Position numbers and translations under genes: made by a program
The notes under the pieces: generated by a model
Told to the model about the DNA's origin: nothing
Database searches by the model: none
Seen by the model: the letters and a program-made list of their open reading frames with translations, nothing else
Part shown: piece after piece, positions 35,605 to 47,122 of the stretch
Position numbering within the stretch: position 1 is the first letter of the stretch
Layout of the letters: every line of letters begins with the position of its first letter
Origin: Prinia subflava
Taxonomy: Eukaryota; Chordata; Aves; Passeriformes; Cisticolidae
Reading direction: 5' to 3'
DNA: 64,000 bases
Assembly: GCF_021018805.1 (NCBI RefSeq)
Contig: NW_026960610.1
Coordinates: forward strand, 2,976,001-3,040,000

Positions 35605-38600
35605 TATAATGACTCAGTTTCATTAAAAGCCAAAAATACAAACTTTTCCTGAACATAGGAATTCCTACTGCATTGTCACCTCTGATGTCTCCAATCCACA
35701 ATCCACAAAATCTCCACTGTGGACACTCCTGACACCTCTATTCAAAGGACAGAATCGCTCAGGAAGGCTGACAGAGAATGAGATTGAGACGGTTTCAAGA
35801 AAGATGCTGATGCTTCAAGTCCAGGTTGTCAGAAATCATTGTGTGCAGCCTGGGAGCTATAAAAACTGCAGATATGCTTCTTCCAGGAGACTTGAAACTG
35901 CTGCACTTTGCTGCCCATGGCCACTGCACTGCAGCTGGCTGGATTCCTTCAAGGAGTCACAAAAGAGACACCCAGATGCAATAAATTTAGTTACCTGACA
36001 TCAGATACTCTGAAGCATATTAGATACAAATTTTTATAAGATAGCAATTTGACCTTAAAGTTCAGCTTGCCTTCACACAGGGACATGTGAAAGTCTTAAG
36101 CAGCAAAAAGTTCAGTTTCAAATTTGTCACTAATATTAATTGTTTATTGCAAGTGTTAATTTCTCACATTCAGTGAGAGGAGAAAAAAAAAGTATAATTT
36201 CTCTACACTAGAAAAGGAGTTTCATAAATGCCATGAGAACAGGTGAAATTAGTACCAAAACCAGAACAGCTGAAGAGGCAGTGCGGGAAAAAGTGTCTTG
36301 TACTAAATTTTCATTGTACAGTCAGTAAGTGTATTCATGCCACAGAATTAGCCCTATCTTAGTGGTCATCAACATTTAAAAAACACTTGCAACTTTCAAA
36401 ATGCATACCTTGCCTACATTTAGATTTTTCCAGAAGACAAAAAAACACGATCACAAAAACAATTCTTCATATGAACAGGCTCCATTTCTCTGAAATACAC
36501 CATGTTCTACTTCTAAATCACTAAATGTCAAAACTCCTATGTAATAATTAAATTACAGACAGAAAATTGCAAACTGCTTTCATCTTTAGCAACTCTGAGA
36601 ACATAAATTTAAGGAAAATTCCACATTTCCTAGGCAAAGTTTTGAAAGATGCCAGTTATTTCAAATTTGTTATGGTGGGCAAATATACAAGCTATTAATT
36701 CATTTCCAAAAGCAGATTTAAAGTTTTAAGATATTCACTTAACAGACTGGAAGAACTATGCAATTGCAATACCCCTATTTAGTGGCAATCTAGATAATTT
36801 AGGATCAAATGAGGACATGCTGCTTTGCATAAAATAATTGTACATAGCAAGGAAAGTACAAGCTGATTTTAGAAAGGCCCATGGAAGAATGGCAGTCCTA
36901 CTCACATTTTTAAAAACTATGAACTATTTAAATCAAATACTTTAAAATCTTCTAATTATAAACCTTTCTTTCATAACACTTCAGACATCTGACTCCTATT
37001 CAAAAGGGCAGTTCAGTGCTTTCACCACTGTCCATGTAGCAGCTTCTACAGGTCATTTTACCAGCACTCCACACACTCCTGACAGGTTTCTACATCTTTA
37101 TAGCATTGCACATGTGGCCCTATCCCTTCACTTGGCAAACCCCCCTTCAGAAACACAGAACTGAAAATAAATCAGTGAAGCTCAGAGGAGGAGAAGACTG
37201 CAGAGCTGGGTGGGATGCTCAGCCCAGTGACAGCCACCACCAGCACAGCTGCATCACTTTCTTCCACCCACCTCATCTGGTCAGGAAAAAGAGGGTCTAA
37301 ATTCTGCAAATAATTCTAGGCTCCTATGCAAAACAGTCACATCGTTCTCATCTGTGCTGCTCTAGTGAATCACAGCAGGCTCAGGGGAGACCACATCAGA
37401 GAGAAAAAAAATTTAAAAAGCAATAGATGTGCATGGTGTAGAGGTCCTTGGGGTAAAATAGCATTGCAAAGCTGTGATGCACAAAGACAGTGCAAGTCAG
37501 CTAAACCAAGAAATTTCTGTATTTCAGCACCTTATGCAGCTGCAGTAATGTACTCTTCTACAGCTGAAAATATCTTTTTGAAGCATACATAGAGAGCACC
37601 AAGCAACCGTGATAACTTGGAGTTGGGACAAGCACTTCTCTGAAATAGTTCTAAGTAAAGCAGTTGTAATTCGGGACTTTGCCAGACGGAGGTGAAGGAA
37701 AGAGAAAAACTCCCAGGCATCTCATTCCTTCAAAAGTTTCAGGGTTGTCCTACACCAATTAATGTAAGTATTCTAACCAAAAGAGGGTTTAATGTAAAAT
37801 CAACCCCAGCTGTGTCTGGCACAGGGCACCTCTGCACTGACACCCCACTACCAAAACCTTGCCCATCACACCCAGTGCACTCGCTCTAGGAGTGAGTCCC
37901 TCTACAACTTTGAATGGCAACAATACTTCCATTTAAAGTGTAATTGCTTTTTGATCAACACTGTAGTGGAGATGACTGCCCCAGAGACAGACTAATAAGG
38001 AAAGCATCAAATGAGATGATATCTAACACCTTCTTACATCAGCTTGTCAATAAATGTAGGGCAACACTGCACAAAGACTGAGCTTCCAGTTAGAACAAGA
38101 TACATATCTGAACATAGATTGTCATTAAAAGGCTTATTGGTCTTGTTTGCACACTCTTTTCACATACTGCTTCTAACAACGTTGGTACACCTAAAAATCT
38201 GCCTGCGGTTAGAGGTGCTACCACGCAAAACTATCATTTATATGTTACCATACCAATAATTCATTCTTTTACAGCACTTGCTAAAGAGCTTAAAAAAACA
38301 GGAATTGGTCTAATTTTGCAAAGTGATAAAGCAAGCTGTTTAAACAATATGCTCATGGGAAACTGGAATTCTGTAAAACAGTTCAGAAAATAATTTCACT
38401 GGATGACCCCTTTCTTCCCTCCTGCATTTTCAGGTAAACTACTTCCACCTTCAAAAACTTTACCTGTAAAAACCAGCATACAAGGGTTTCGCAGTTTGAA
38501 AAAAAAAAAAAAAGGCAGATGGGTATACCTTTAAATAACTCTTAAATGCTAAAGTCTAAGCTGATCCAGCTTCCCTTAGATCAAAATTTCACCAACAGCT

Positions 38601-38850
38601 TTAAAATCAGTGCAGTAGCATTGTGCATATTTCTTGCAATCAGAACGCTTTTAGGAAAACCAGTTATGTCACCTTCTGGTATTAACAAGAACTACTCAAC
38701 AAGACAAATACTTTAATACATTCCCATTCTAAATGGGAAAAAAAAACCAACCAGTACAAACAGAAAACTTACTTTATCTGTGAAACCAGTGAAAAATACT
38801 ACTTTTTTAAGCTTTGGTTGATCTGTGCAACATCATAGCTAGGACTAGCT
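35605..38850. other. AT-rich background, no gene recognised
   Basis: About 3.2 kb with no recognisable protein, RNA or mobile element. It has an A-run near 38500. Open frames here are short and featureless. Confidence 0.6.
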
Positions 38851-38859
38851 AGCTTGGAC

Positions 38860-38960
38860 TAGTTTGTACCCAGCCTTGAAGTTCCTAAGCCCGTACTACC
38901 CAGGAGATGGATTTGATGATCCTTAGGGGTCATTTCCAACTCAGGATATTCCATGACACC
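38860..38960 (+). repeat. CR1-type LINE 3' end fragment
   Basis: The block GAGATGGATTTGATGATCC, followed by GGTCATTTCCAACTCAGGAT and ATTCCATGA, follows the well-known 3' untranslated end of avian CR1 LINEs, which closes with ATTCTATG-like repeats. Only the last 100 bp or so are present, the usual 5' truncation. Assigned from memory of the consensus. Confidence 0.65.
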
Positions 38961-39675
38961 TACTGATAAACAGTATCCTTCCCACACATTACCTGGCGTG
39001 ACACATGAGCTATTCTGCCCTTTGCCCCATGTTACCAGCTGCAGCAAAGAACTGGGAAAAGCAGAGAGTGAAAAGGATGAGAAAACTTGTGGAATGGCTT
39101 CTGTACAAGAATTGACTTTTAGATTGGACTTAGTAGCATGGAAAGCAGAGAGGAAAGAAGAAATACATTGAGAGTATATAGTGTCACAAAAAGCATGGAA
39201 AATGTGGCGTCCTTATTCACCAGCTCTCCAACACAATAAAGAGAAAGCTTTGCATGAAACTAGCAGATGTTTGGCAGAAAAACAATGAAACCGAGGAAAT
39301 GTCTTAATGTGACATGCTGCAGCTATCCCACCACCAGCAGCTTTTCAATAACCGTTTGCTACAACACAGATTCACTGAAGCAAAGTGAGAAAAATAGTTT
39401 AAAACAGAAGTGGTTTGTACCCACCCAGTGCTCCATACATGAATCCAGCACTCACATACAAGGCCAGCAATTAAACTTCTCCACCTTACCTCCCACTACC
39501 AAAGCATCTTTAATACTGTAGTGGGATGCACGCACGGTTACTTAAAAAAAACCTATAAACTCCTTTCCTCCTGTATTATACCTGGATCTATGCAATTAAC
39601 TCTGTACTGATAAAAACACAAGGGAAGATGAATTTAAGCTATGACTTCAAGAAATTTTAGATCATTCCAACCTAT
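38961..39675. other. Background up to provirus B
   Basis: No LTR U3 is recognisable here, which shows that the left LTR of provirus B lacks its 5' portion. No gene was seen. Confidence 0.6.
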
Positions 39676-39806
39676 GCATGGGATAATTCCCTAATGCGCA
39701 CTGCCCGGCGTCGCAATAAACATACACTTCCTAACTTTGTTAGAGAGTTTTTGTCCGTCACAGTTGGATATTGATATTAGATCAATATTAATATTTTAAT
39801 AAATCA
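39676..39806 (+). repeat. Provirus B 5' LTR remnant (R-U5 only)
   Basis: It matches the 3' LTR from about 49769 onward, including the GCGTCGCAATAAACATACAC block with AATAAA at 39715-39720. It then matches the U5 tail that reappears at 58371-58437. The U3 is missing. The LTR ends with AAATCA at 39806. Confidence 0.88.
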
Positions 39807-39808
39807 TC

Positions 39809-39827
39809 TGGCGAGCCAGCCAGGAGT
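39809..39827 (+). promoter_or_regulatory. Provirus B primer-binding site, tRNA-Arg
   Basis: Two bases after the LTR, TGGCGAGCCAGCCAGGAGT is complementary over 19 bases to the 3' end (with CCA) of vertebrate tRNA-Arg of the ACG type as I recall it. Few vertebrate retroviruses are known to use tRNA-Arg. The assignment should be checked against a tRNA database. Confidence 0.8.
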
Positions 39828-42394
39828 CTGCTAGCTCTGGTCGACGGGTCTGGGACCCCTCTGAGTGCCCACCCAGAATTTTCTGGGAAGAGGGCTCCCG
39901 CAGCCCCGCTGACACCCCGAGAGAAAGACCAGGACCTGCCAAAACTACAGACAAAAAAGTATGTTTAATAAATATTGAAATCGGGTACCTTTGAATACAG
40001 GCAGCTTATAGGTCATAAGAGACATCTTATGCAAAGCAGAGGCCTGATTGGGTTTTGTAAGCTCCGTGGAGTCTGGTATCTTGTGCTTGTTTGTGTTTCA
40101 AGTGGTACAGGTAGCAGCACCAGGAGTTTGTAGTCTGTGTCCCGAGGTGGGGCAGCGGAGGCAGCAGGATCGCCAGTTTTGCTGTGTTCTGGGAGCAGGA
40201 GTGGCTCCAGTTTGGCTTGGTTTGTGGCTGAGAAGTGGCTTGGTGGGCTGCAGTTTGAGTGCCAGCCGCGAGTTTTGGGATGAGAGGGGTCCCGTTGGGG
40301 GTTGCAGGAGATCGCAATTGCAGCCCGTGCACACCCTAGATGTGCATATAGTGTAAACAGATCTCTGTTTTGTAAGTTTGCCTGCTTACACTGTGAAAAT
40401 TACTGGTGTGCCATACGTGTTGTGGTTTGTGAGGATTTGTATTTTATTTTGTGTGTTTTTGGGGTGTGCTGGTAGCGTGCTGTACGTGTTTTGGAGGAGC
40501 GGTGTATGTTTACAGTTGTAAAAGAATTTTAAAACCCCCGCCTGATCAGCGGAGGGATATCTCTGCTTGTGTTTGCGAAAGTAGTGCTTACACAGTGCCT
40601 GGAATGTGTGCCACGGGGAAGTACTGTGTGTGAGTTTTGTTTGTGTGGCTGGCAATATTTTAACCAGTGTGTTGTTAAGTGGAGAAGATGATTGTTGGTG
40701 AATAAGCTGTTTATTTTGTGTGTAAAAGAACGAGTGGTGTGAAAGGTTTGAAATTACGCCCGGTATCACCTTGGTAGCCAGCGGAGGGATCCAGGTTTTG
40801 TAGTCTTGCACTGTGTTTTACCAGCCCCACTCGACCCCTAAAGGTTTTGATTGTGGGGACTTGTCTTGACTGTGAAGGAACATACTTGATTGTTTGTGAG
40901 GCTTTGAGATTGCCAGTGTGTGTGGATTGGTATTTTAACTAGGAACTGGTGACTCCTGGCCGCTGAGGAGTGCGGGACGGTGTGGGGCCAGGGTCGCCCC
41001 CTCGCTTTCCTCTTCCGGAAGGATTTTTGCTGTGTGCCCGTTTGAGTCCTTTGCCTTATGGCGAGACTTTGTTAAAATTTTTGGTTGCGTTTGTATGTTT
41101 GGGATTGTTAATATCTGGCCGAAGCCAAATATCAGTTTGAAAAGAACAGGGCATATGCCTTTATTAATATTCAGCTCTTTATTAAAGTGATCAGCTCATT
41201 ATTAAAGTCATCAGCAGGATTGCAGAGTCCAATCTGAGTTTTCCACGCTGCTGCAGCCATCTGAAAGAGCAGGTGCTGTCCCAGTTCATCATTCCACTGC
41301 AAACAGTAGATGCTGAGTCCTTGTTCCCACAGGAACAGCTAGAAATTCTCTCTAGTCAACCATCAGAAGGCAGAGTGGTGAAGGGTCTGCCACTGGAGTG
41401 CAGAGTCAGCTCTTTACCCTCAGGGAAAAACCTTGGGAGTTTCCCATTCTCTGTCTCAAGTCACTTGAGCTGGCTCGCTCCCATTCTATTCAGACTCTTA
41501 AGAGATTATGGCGAGTCTTTGAACCAGGCCAGGGGGGTGCGTCCACTCCTTCCTCGGCCAGGGCACCACCTGGATCTTTTCACTGTGTCCAGTCTTCCAT
41601 TTTGGGGTGCCTTTCATCCCCAAAGAACTCTCTCCCAGCGTGCTGTGTGTTCGTCTTATTTGCATATGCCTTCTTCAAGTAGGCAGCATGGGGAGGGAAA
41701 CTAAGTAAGCTCCAATTACAGTAAGCATAGCTAGGACAATCACTTTGCTTTTAACATGCTAATGTAGGAATGCAGGACCAGCAGGATGTCTGCTCAGCCC
41801 TGCCAGGGATGGGGGTCGCCTGTCTGCTCGGGGGCAGGGGCTGCGCCATCAGCCACAGCTCTCAGCCGGCCCTGCTTCCCCGGGGAGAGGGGCTGAGATA
41901 TCAGTCTCAGGAGTTCTGGAGACATAACCCCGCCACATCTCGGGCTACAGCAGCCGCACAGGGGCAGCCTTTGAAGCATCCACACTCACTGAGAATTGGT
42001 TCATAACAGCTTGGTATTGTGCAAGCTCCTCATCTGCAGTCTAATTACGGCTCGACAGGAATTGCATTGGGTTTTAACTGTATGCTTGCTCCAGTATGTG
42101 TAAAACTGTTTGCAGTTTTTGAGCGCATTTTAGCTGCAATATAGCCAGTGCAGGGTATAAGAGGGCTTGGTTTGATAGCCATTTTTAATCAGCAGTTTAA
42201 GCAAAAAAGATGAGACAAGTGTGTATGTTGTAAATTTGTTTGATTTTGTTGTGTTGTTTCCTTTTAGGATAAAATAAAAAGGAGTTTTTCCCCTCCCGTG
42301 GTATGTTGTGCGCATGTAAACCCTGCTTCTTTCTTCAGTAGAAGTATATGCCCAGGAGCAGGAGATATAAGAAAGCCAGTAGAAATCTTTAGGG
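39828..42394 (+). other. Provirus B leader, unusually long
   Basis: More than 2.5 kb separates the primer-binding site from recognisable matrix codons, or about 1.7 kb once the putative LTR insertion at 41106-42008 is removed. The first 1.2 kb is G/T-rich with no clear coding. Candidate splice signals are TTTTGTAAGT at about 40368-40377 and a T-rich tract ending in CCTTTTAG near 42268. Their use is not shown by the sequence alone. The minus-strand 141-codon frame at 40386-40811 is a by-product of the strand bias. Confidence 0.6.
41106..42008 (-). repeat. Putative LTR-like insertion in provirus B leader
   Basis: The segment differs sharply in composition from the G/T-rich leader on either side. 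It has complementary ends (TGTTA and TAACA). On the minus strand two AATAAA signals (near 41160 and 41182) lie close to one end, as at an LTR 3' end. I could not find a target duplication, and the segment has no second copy in the window. Confidence 0.4.
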
Positions 42395-43745
42395 TGGAGA
42401 GTGCCTAGTATATCTTTACACCATAGGAATCTTAAAGATAGGAGTAAGGGAAAGTCAAGAGATTCCTAAAGGCAGTCATCTGAGATGTATTTTAACACAC
42501 TGGAAAGATGTGGTAGGCTATAAGAGTACAGAAACCAAAAAAGAGCTTGTTAAGTTTTGTACACAGTGGTAACCACTGTATAGGCTAGAAGAAAGAGTGA
42601 AGTAGCCAGCAAATGGTACATAGCACTTTGAAACATTTGCAGCTACTGCTCTTCCTATGCCATTAAACAGAGTGGCAGGAAGTAGCTTATGCCAATAAGT
42701 TTTTTTTACTCTTAGGGATCACCCTGAGTGGCGAAGGGATTGTGGAATGAGGCCACCATCTGATCCTTTAGTATTGGTCCTTGAAAAGGACCATAAAGTT
42801 ACTAAGGGAAAGCCCAAACGGTGTTGTAGTACCTGCTCAATAAATCAGAGGTGCACACATCCTGACAAGGTATACCAAGCAGAGGCTTTGGAACGGGAAA
42901 CAGAAGACATACTTAAACCACCCCCTAAAAGGCAGGAAAGGAGGAGTGTGGTGGGGGATGCAGATTCAGAACCATCATTAACTCCAACCTCCCCTGCTTT
43001 ATCTCTAGCTTCATCTTCCTTTGGAAGAACAGCAGCTGAGGTAGGGGTTTCTCCACCCACTCCTGAACGCAGGGATCCACCACTGCCTAGCAGTGACAGT
43101 GAGTGGGATGAACCTGAACCTCCCCCACCAGCTCCCAAACTTCCCCTTCAAGGTCCAGGTTGAGATCCTAATAATGATGAGGTGTTGGGACTGTTAAAGA
43201 GATACCAGGAATTGATAGGAAAAGGGCTGGAAAGAGCAATCCCCAAAACCATAAACTGGTCAGCCTTATATGCTATCAAACAGGGCCCCTCTCAAACACC
43301 CTCTGAAATTCTAGATCACCTGCAAGATGCAATGTGCCGACACACCACCCTGGATCCTGGATCTGATGAAGGGACGCAGCAATTAATAAATTTATTTTTA
43401 GGACAGTCTACAGGAGACATCAGGCGGAAACTCCAGAAGATCCGGGGTCCCAACAGCCGGAATTTAGAAGCTTTACTGGATGAGGCCTGGAGAGTTTTTA
43501 GTAATCGGAAAGAAGGATATAAACAAGGGATGAAGAAATTAGTAGCAGTAGTAAAAGAGGGAGAAAAAGGAAAACATGGGCAAGGTCCACCGAAACAGGG
43601 ACCACCCTGAATGGGAAAAGATCAATGTGCATTTTGCAAGAAACTTAGACACTGGAAAAACCAGTGTCCAGAACTAAGAAGGGGTGATGAACATAGAAAA
43701 CGTAGTCAGAAAGAGGAAAAAGTGGTTGCTCATGTAAAAGAAGAC
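42395..43745 (+). pseudogene. gag: Provirus B gag
   Basis: Matrix: degenerate codons from about 42480 to 42770 follow a gammaretroviral matrix pattern (CILTHWKDV near 42487, then HPEWRRDCGMRPP near 42722-42761), with stops and a frameshift. The open piece at 42747-43163 is the proline- and serine-rich linker, with Asp/Glu-Pro runs. A TGA at 43161 breaks it. The same frame resumes at 43164-43610 with the capsid C-terminal domain (IKQGPSQTPSEILDHLQ, then LEALLDEAWRVFSNRKE). The N-terminal capsid domain of about 130 residues appears deleted. After another TGA (43608) comes one zinc knuckle, C-x2-C-x4-H-x4-C, at about 43629-43670. Confidence 0.85.
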
Positions 43746-43808
43746 TGAGGGAGACCAGAGGGCCCTACCCTAGAGGACCCTCTGGTTACCCTCTGGTTAT
43801 AGTAAAAC

Positions 43809-44218
43809 TGGGGAACTAAGAGAAAGAGGTGGAATTTTTGATAGACACAGGGGCAACATTTTCAGTGCTGAATAAGGCCCTAGTACCTGTAACCAGTGAC
43901 TATGTTATGGTAAAAGGGGTGACTGGCCAATCTGAAAGAGCTTATTTTTGCAAGCCATTGAAGTATAAATTGGGTAAACAGTAGGGAATTCACCGATTTT
44001 TATACATGCCTAAAGCTCCATCTGCACTTTTGGGCAGAGACCTGCTAGAGCAGCTGGAGGCAAAAATAATATTTAAGAATGGGGACATTATTTTGGAGGT
44101 AAAAGATCAACAATATGTAGAACTGTTAAGTTTAATGATGATAACCAAAGAAATTGAAGGTGCAAATGAAGAGGAAAATTTCAGGAAAATAATAGATCAG
44201 GTATTTCCTAGCGTGTGA
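43809..44218 (+). pseudogene. pro: Provirus B protease
   Basis: The active-site codons for LIDTGATFSVL are intact, with Asp-Thr-Gly at 43844-43852. SALLGRDLLEQL near 44022-44057 matches the usual C-terminal part of retroviral proteases. A TAG at 43982-43984 interrupts the domain and a TGA at 44216 ends it. There is no dUTPase, consistent with class I. Confidence 0.85.
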
Positions 44219-45660
44219 GCTTCTGATATACCAGGAAGGGCAAAGAATGCACTACTAGTGCAGATTAAACTTAAAGAAGGAGGACAGCCAGTAAGGGTTA
44301 AACAATACCCCCTAAAGAAAGAAGATAGAGAGGGGATTAGTCCAATTATTGAAAACTTTTTGAAGATAGGACTACGGAGGGAGTGTCAGTCTGATTTCAA
44401 CACTCCTATTTTGCCAGTGAAGAAGCCTGATGAGTCATACGGGTTGGTACAAGATTTAAGAGCTGTTAACAAAGTAACTGAGGACTTGTACCCAGTAGTT
44501 GCCAATCCTTACACCCTGTTAACCCGTTTAACACCTGAATTAACCTGGTTTGCCATTTTAGATTTGAAAGATGCTTTCTTTTGCCTACCTCTCCAAGAAG
44601 CCAGCCAGAAAATTTTTGCATTTGAGTGGGGAAGCCCTAGATCTGGACGTAAAACTCAGCTCACATGGTGCGCATTACCGCAGGGGTATAAGAACTCTCC
44701 TACCCTATTTGGCGAGCAGCTTACAAAGGATTTGGAGCCCTGGGAACCTCCTCCAGGAGAAGGACAGCTCCTCCAGTATATGGATGACCTCTTAATAGCC
44801 ACTCAGACTCAGGAAACATGCGTGGACTGGACGGTAAGCCTCCTAAACTTTCTGAGCCTGCAAGGGTATAGAGTATCCCAAAAGAAGGCTCAGATGGTAA
44901 AGCAGACAGTTATTTACCTGGGCTATGAAGTAAGTGCTGGACAAAGAACCTTGGGACAAGATCGCAAGGAGGCAATATGCCAGACCCCAAAGCCTCAGAC
45001 AGTGAAAGAACTGAGAACCTTTCTAGGCATGACAGGGTGGTGCAGACTGTGGATTTATAATTATGGATTGCTTGTTAAACCTCTGTATGCCTTGATCATG
45101 GAAGGGAGCAGAGATCTTCAATGGACAAAAGAAGCAACTCGAGCCTTTGACCAGCTAAAGAAGGCCCTCATCTCAGCACCAGCCTTGGGACTTCCAGACG
45201 TGGGTAAGCCATTCCTTTTGTTTTCTAACCAGAAGCAAGGAATCGCTTTAGGAATACTAACACAAATTCTGGGCCCGTACCGAAGGGCAGTTGCCTACCT
45301 CTCCAAACAGCTGGATACAGCAGCTAAGGGGTGGCCGGGGTGTCTCAGAGCCATTGCAGCAGTAGCAGTGAACATCCAAGAGGCACGCAAGTTCACCCTG
45401 GGCCAGAAGATGACTCTGCTAGTGTCCCACACAGTGTCTACAGTCCTGGAAGCAAAAGGGGGGCATTGGCTCTCCCCACAGAGATTCCTGAAGTACCAAG
45501 CTATACTGGTAGAACAAGATGATGCTGAGATTGTGGTAACTACCACTGTGAACCCAGCTTCCTTCCTCAGCGAAAGTATGGGAGAACCAGTGATCCATGA
45601 TTGCCTGGAGACCATCGAAGCCACCTACTCCAGTCACCTAGATCTGAAGGATACCCTGCT
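44219..45660 (+). pseudogene. pol: Provirus B reverse transcriptase
   Basis: An open frame runs from 44258 to 45754. It shows the RT order NTPILPVKKPDESYGLVQDL, DLKDAFFCLPL, LPQGYKNSPTLFGEQL and YMDDLLIA (catalytic YMDD at 44777-44788). The thumb and connection follow (LGYEVSAGQ, LRTFLGMTGWCRLWI, AVAYLSKQLD). This is a gammaretrovirus-type RT with all core motifs, and it is the best preserved part of provirus B. Near 45660 the frame leaves the coding register as RNase H begins. Confidence 0.92.
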
Positions 45661-46140
45661 TGAGAATGCTGAGACCTGGTTACTGATGAAAGCAGCTATG
45701 TCATCAGTGGAAAGAGGCATGCTGGGTATGCAGTTACCACAAGCAGAGAGGTAATAGAGTCTGGACCATTACCAACAAATACCTCTGCGCAGAAAGCTGA
45801 CATAATTGCCTTAATTCAAGCCCTAGAGCTGGCAAAAGGAAAAGGAATTAACATCTAGATGGACTCAAGATATGGATTTGGAGCAGTTCATACACACGGA
45901 GCCATTTGGAAGGAAAGAAGACTGTTGAACTCACAAGGGAAGAATATTAAACATGCCCAAGAAATACTGAGACTATTGGATGCAGTACAATCACCTGAAA
46001 AGGTAGCCATCATGCACATCAAAGCACACCAAAAAGTGAGCTCTGAATTGGAGGAAGGGAATATGCTGGTGGATAGGGAGGCAAAAGAAGCAGCAAAAGG
46101 TGAGATACCTGATGAGACAATTGAGGCAGCATTGATTCCA
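45660..46140 (+). pseudogene. pol: Provirus B RNase H
   Basis: Recognisable in a different register from RT. The first motif reads TDESS, where the family has TDGSS. Then come the ALELAKGKG helix, a TAG at 45856-45858 directly before the DSRYGF motif, and the AIMHIKAHQK segment (about 46006-46035). LVDREAKEAA closes the domain. The frameshift and stop make it non-functional. Confidence 0.87.
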
Positions 46141-47105
46141 GATGGAAAAATTTCTATTGAAGGTCATCCAATATACAATAAAAAGGATAAGAAACTTATT
46201 AAGGTAGAAAAGGCAAGTTATTACCAGGAGGGATGGGCTGCAACAGAAGAAGGGAAACTTGTAGTACCCTCTTATTTGTTGTGGTCATTAATACAGAGGG
46301 AACATGAGAAAACACACTGGGGAATAGATGCCCTGTATAACCATTTGAAAGAAAGAATCATGGCCAGGAAATTGCAGGGCACAGTGATACAAGTAACTCG
46401 TCAGTGTAGCCTTTGCATCTGAACTAACCCTAAAAACACCCCAAAGCCTAAAGTGGGACAAATTGGGAAAGGTTGTGGACCTGGGCAACAATGGCAAACT
46501 GATTTTACAGAACTGCCCAGGAAGGGAGGGTATTGTTACCTATTGGTGTCAACTGATACCTTTTCAGGATGGCCAGAAGCCTTTCCTGCCAGGACAGCTA
46601 AGGCCCGAGAAGTGACCAAAACACTGTTGCAAGAAATAATACCACGATTTGGAATTCCAGCCACCATATCCTCAGATAGAGGGCCACACTTTATTTCAAA
46701 AATTGTATGGCAAATAAATCACCACCTGGGAATAGACTGGGAATTGCATACCCCATACCACCCTCAATTTACTGGCCAAGTGGAAAAAATGAACCATTTG
46801 ATTAAACAACAAATTGTGAGATTGGGGCAAGAAGCAAATTTGCCCTGGCCCCAGGCTCTCCTATTGGCATTATAGTGAATTTGGACAAAACCAAGTGCAA
46901 AAGAGAAACTTTTGCAGAAAAGACCTTGGAACCGCAGTGGGAAGGACCATTGGAGGTGCTCCTCACTATCTTCACTGCAATCGGGATCAAAGAACAGAAG
47001 GCCTGGATCCATCACTCCCGAGTGAAGAAAGCCCCAGAGGGAATTTGGAAGGTCACACCAGGCGATAACGAACTGAAGCTGAAGCTCACTCGGGACCACG
47101 AATAA
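46140..47105 (+). pseudogene. pol: Provirus B integrase
   Basis: The zinc-binding part is complete (HEKTHWGIDAL through CSLCI, about 46300-46420), followed by a TGA at 46420-46422. The core at 46453-46875 has the three catalytic acidic residues in [17 protein letters not shown] and [10 protein letters not shown]. After 46875 the frame shifts. The C-terminal domain (QWEGPLEVLL, then AWIHHSRVKKAPEGIWKVTP) follows sooner than expected, which suggests an internal deletion of roughly a hundred codons. Confidence 0.88.
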
Positions 47106-47122
47106 ATAGACTAATAATTATT

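Noticed and set aside
40386..40811. 141-codon minus-strand open frame in the provirus B leader
   Set aside because: It reflects the G/T bias of the plus strand, is rich in Thr, Asn and His, and lacks any domain.
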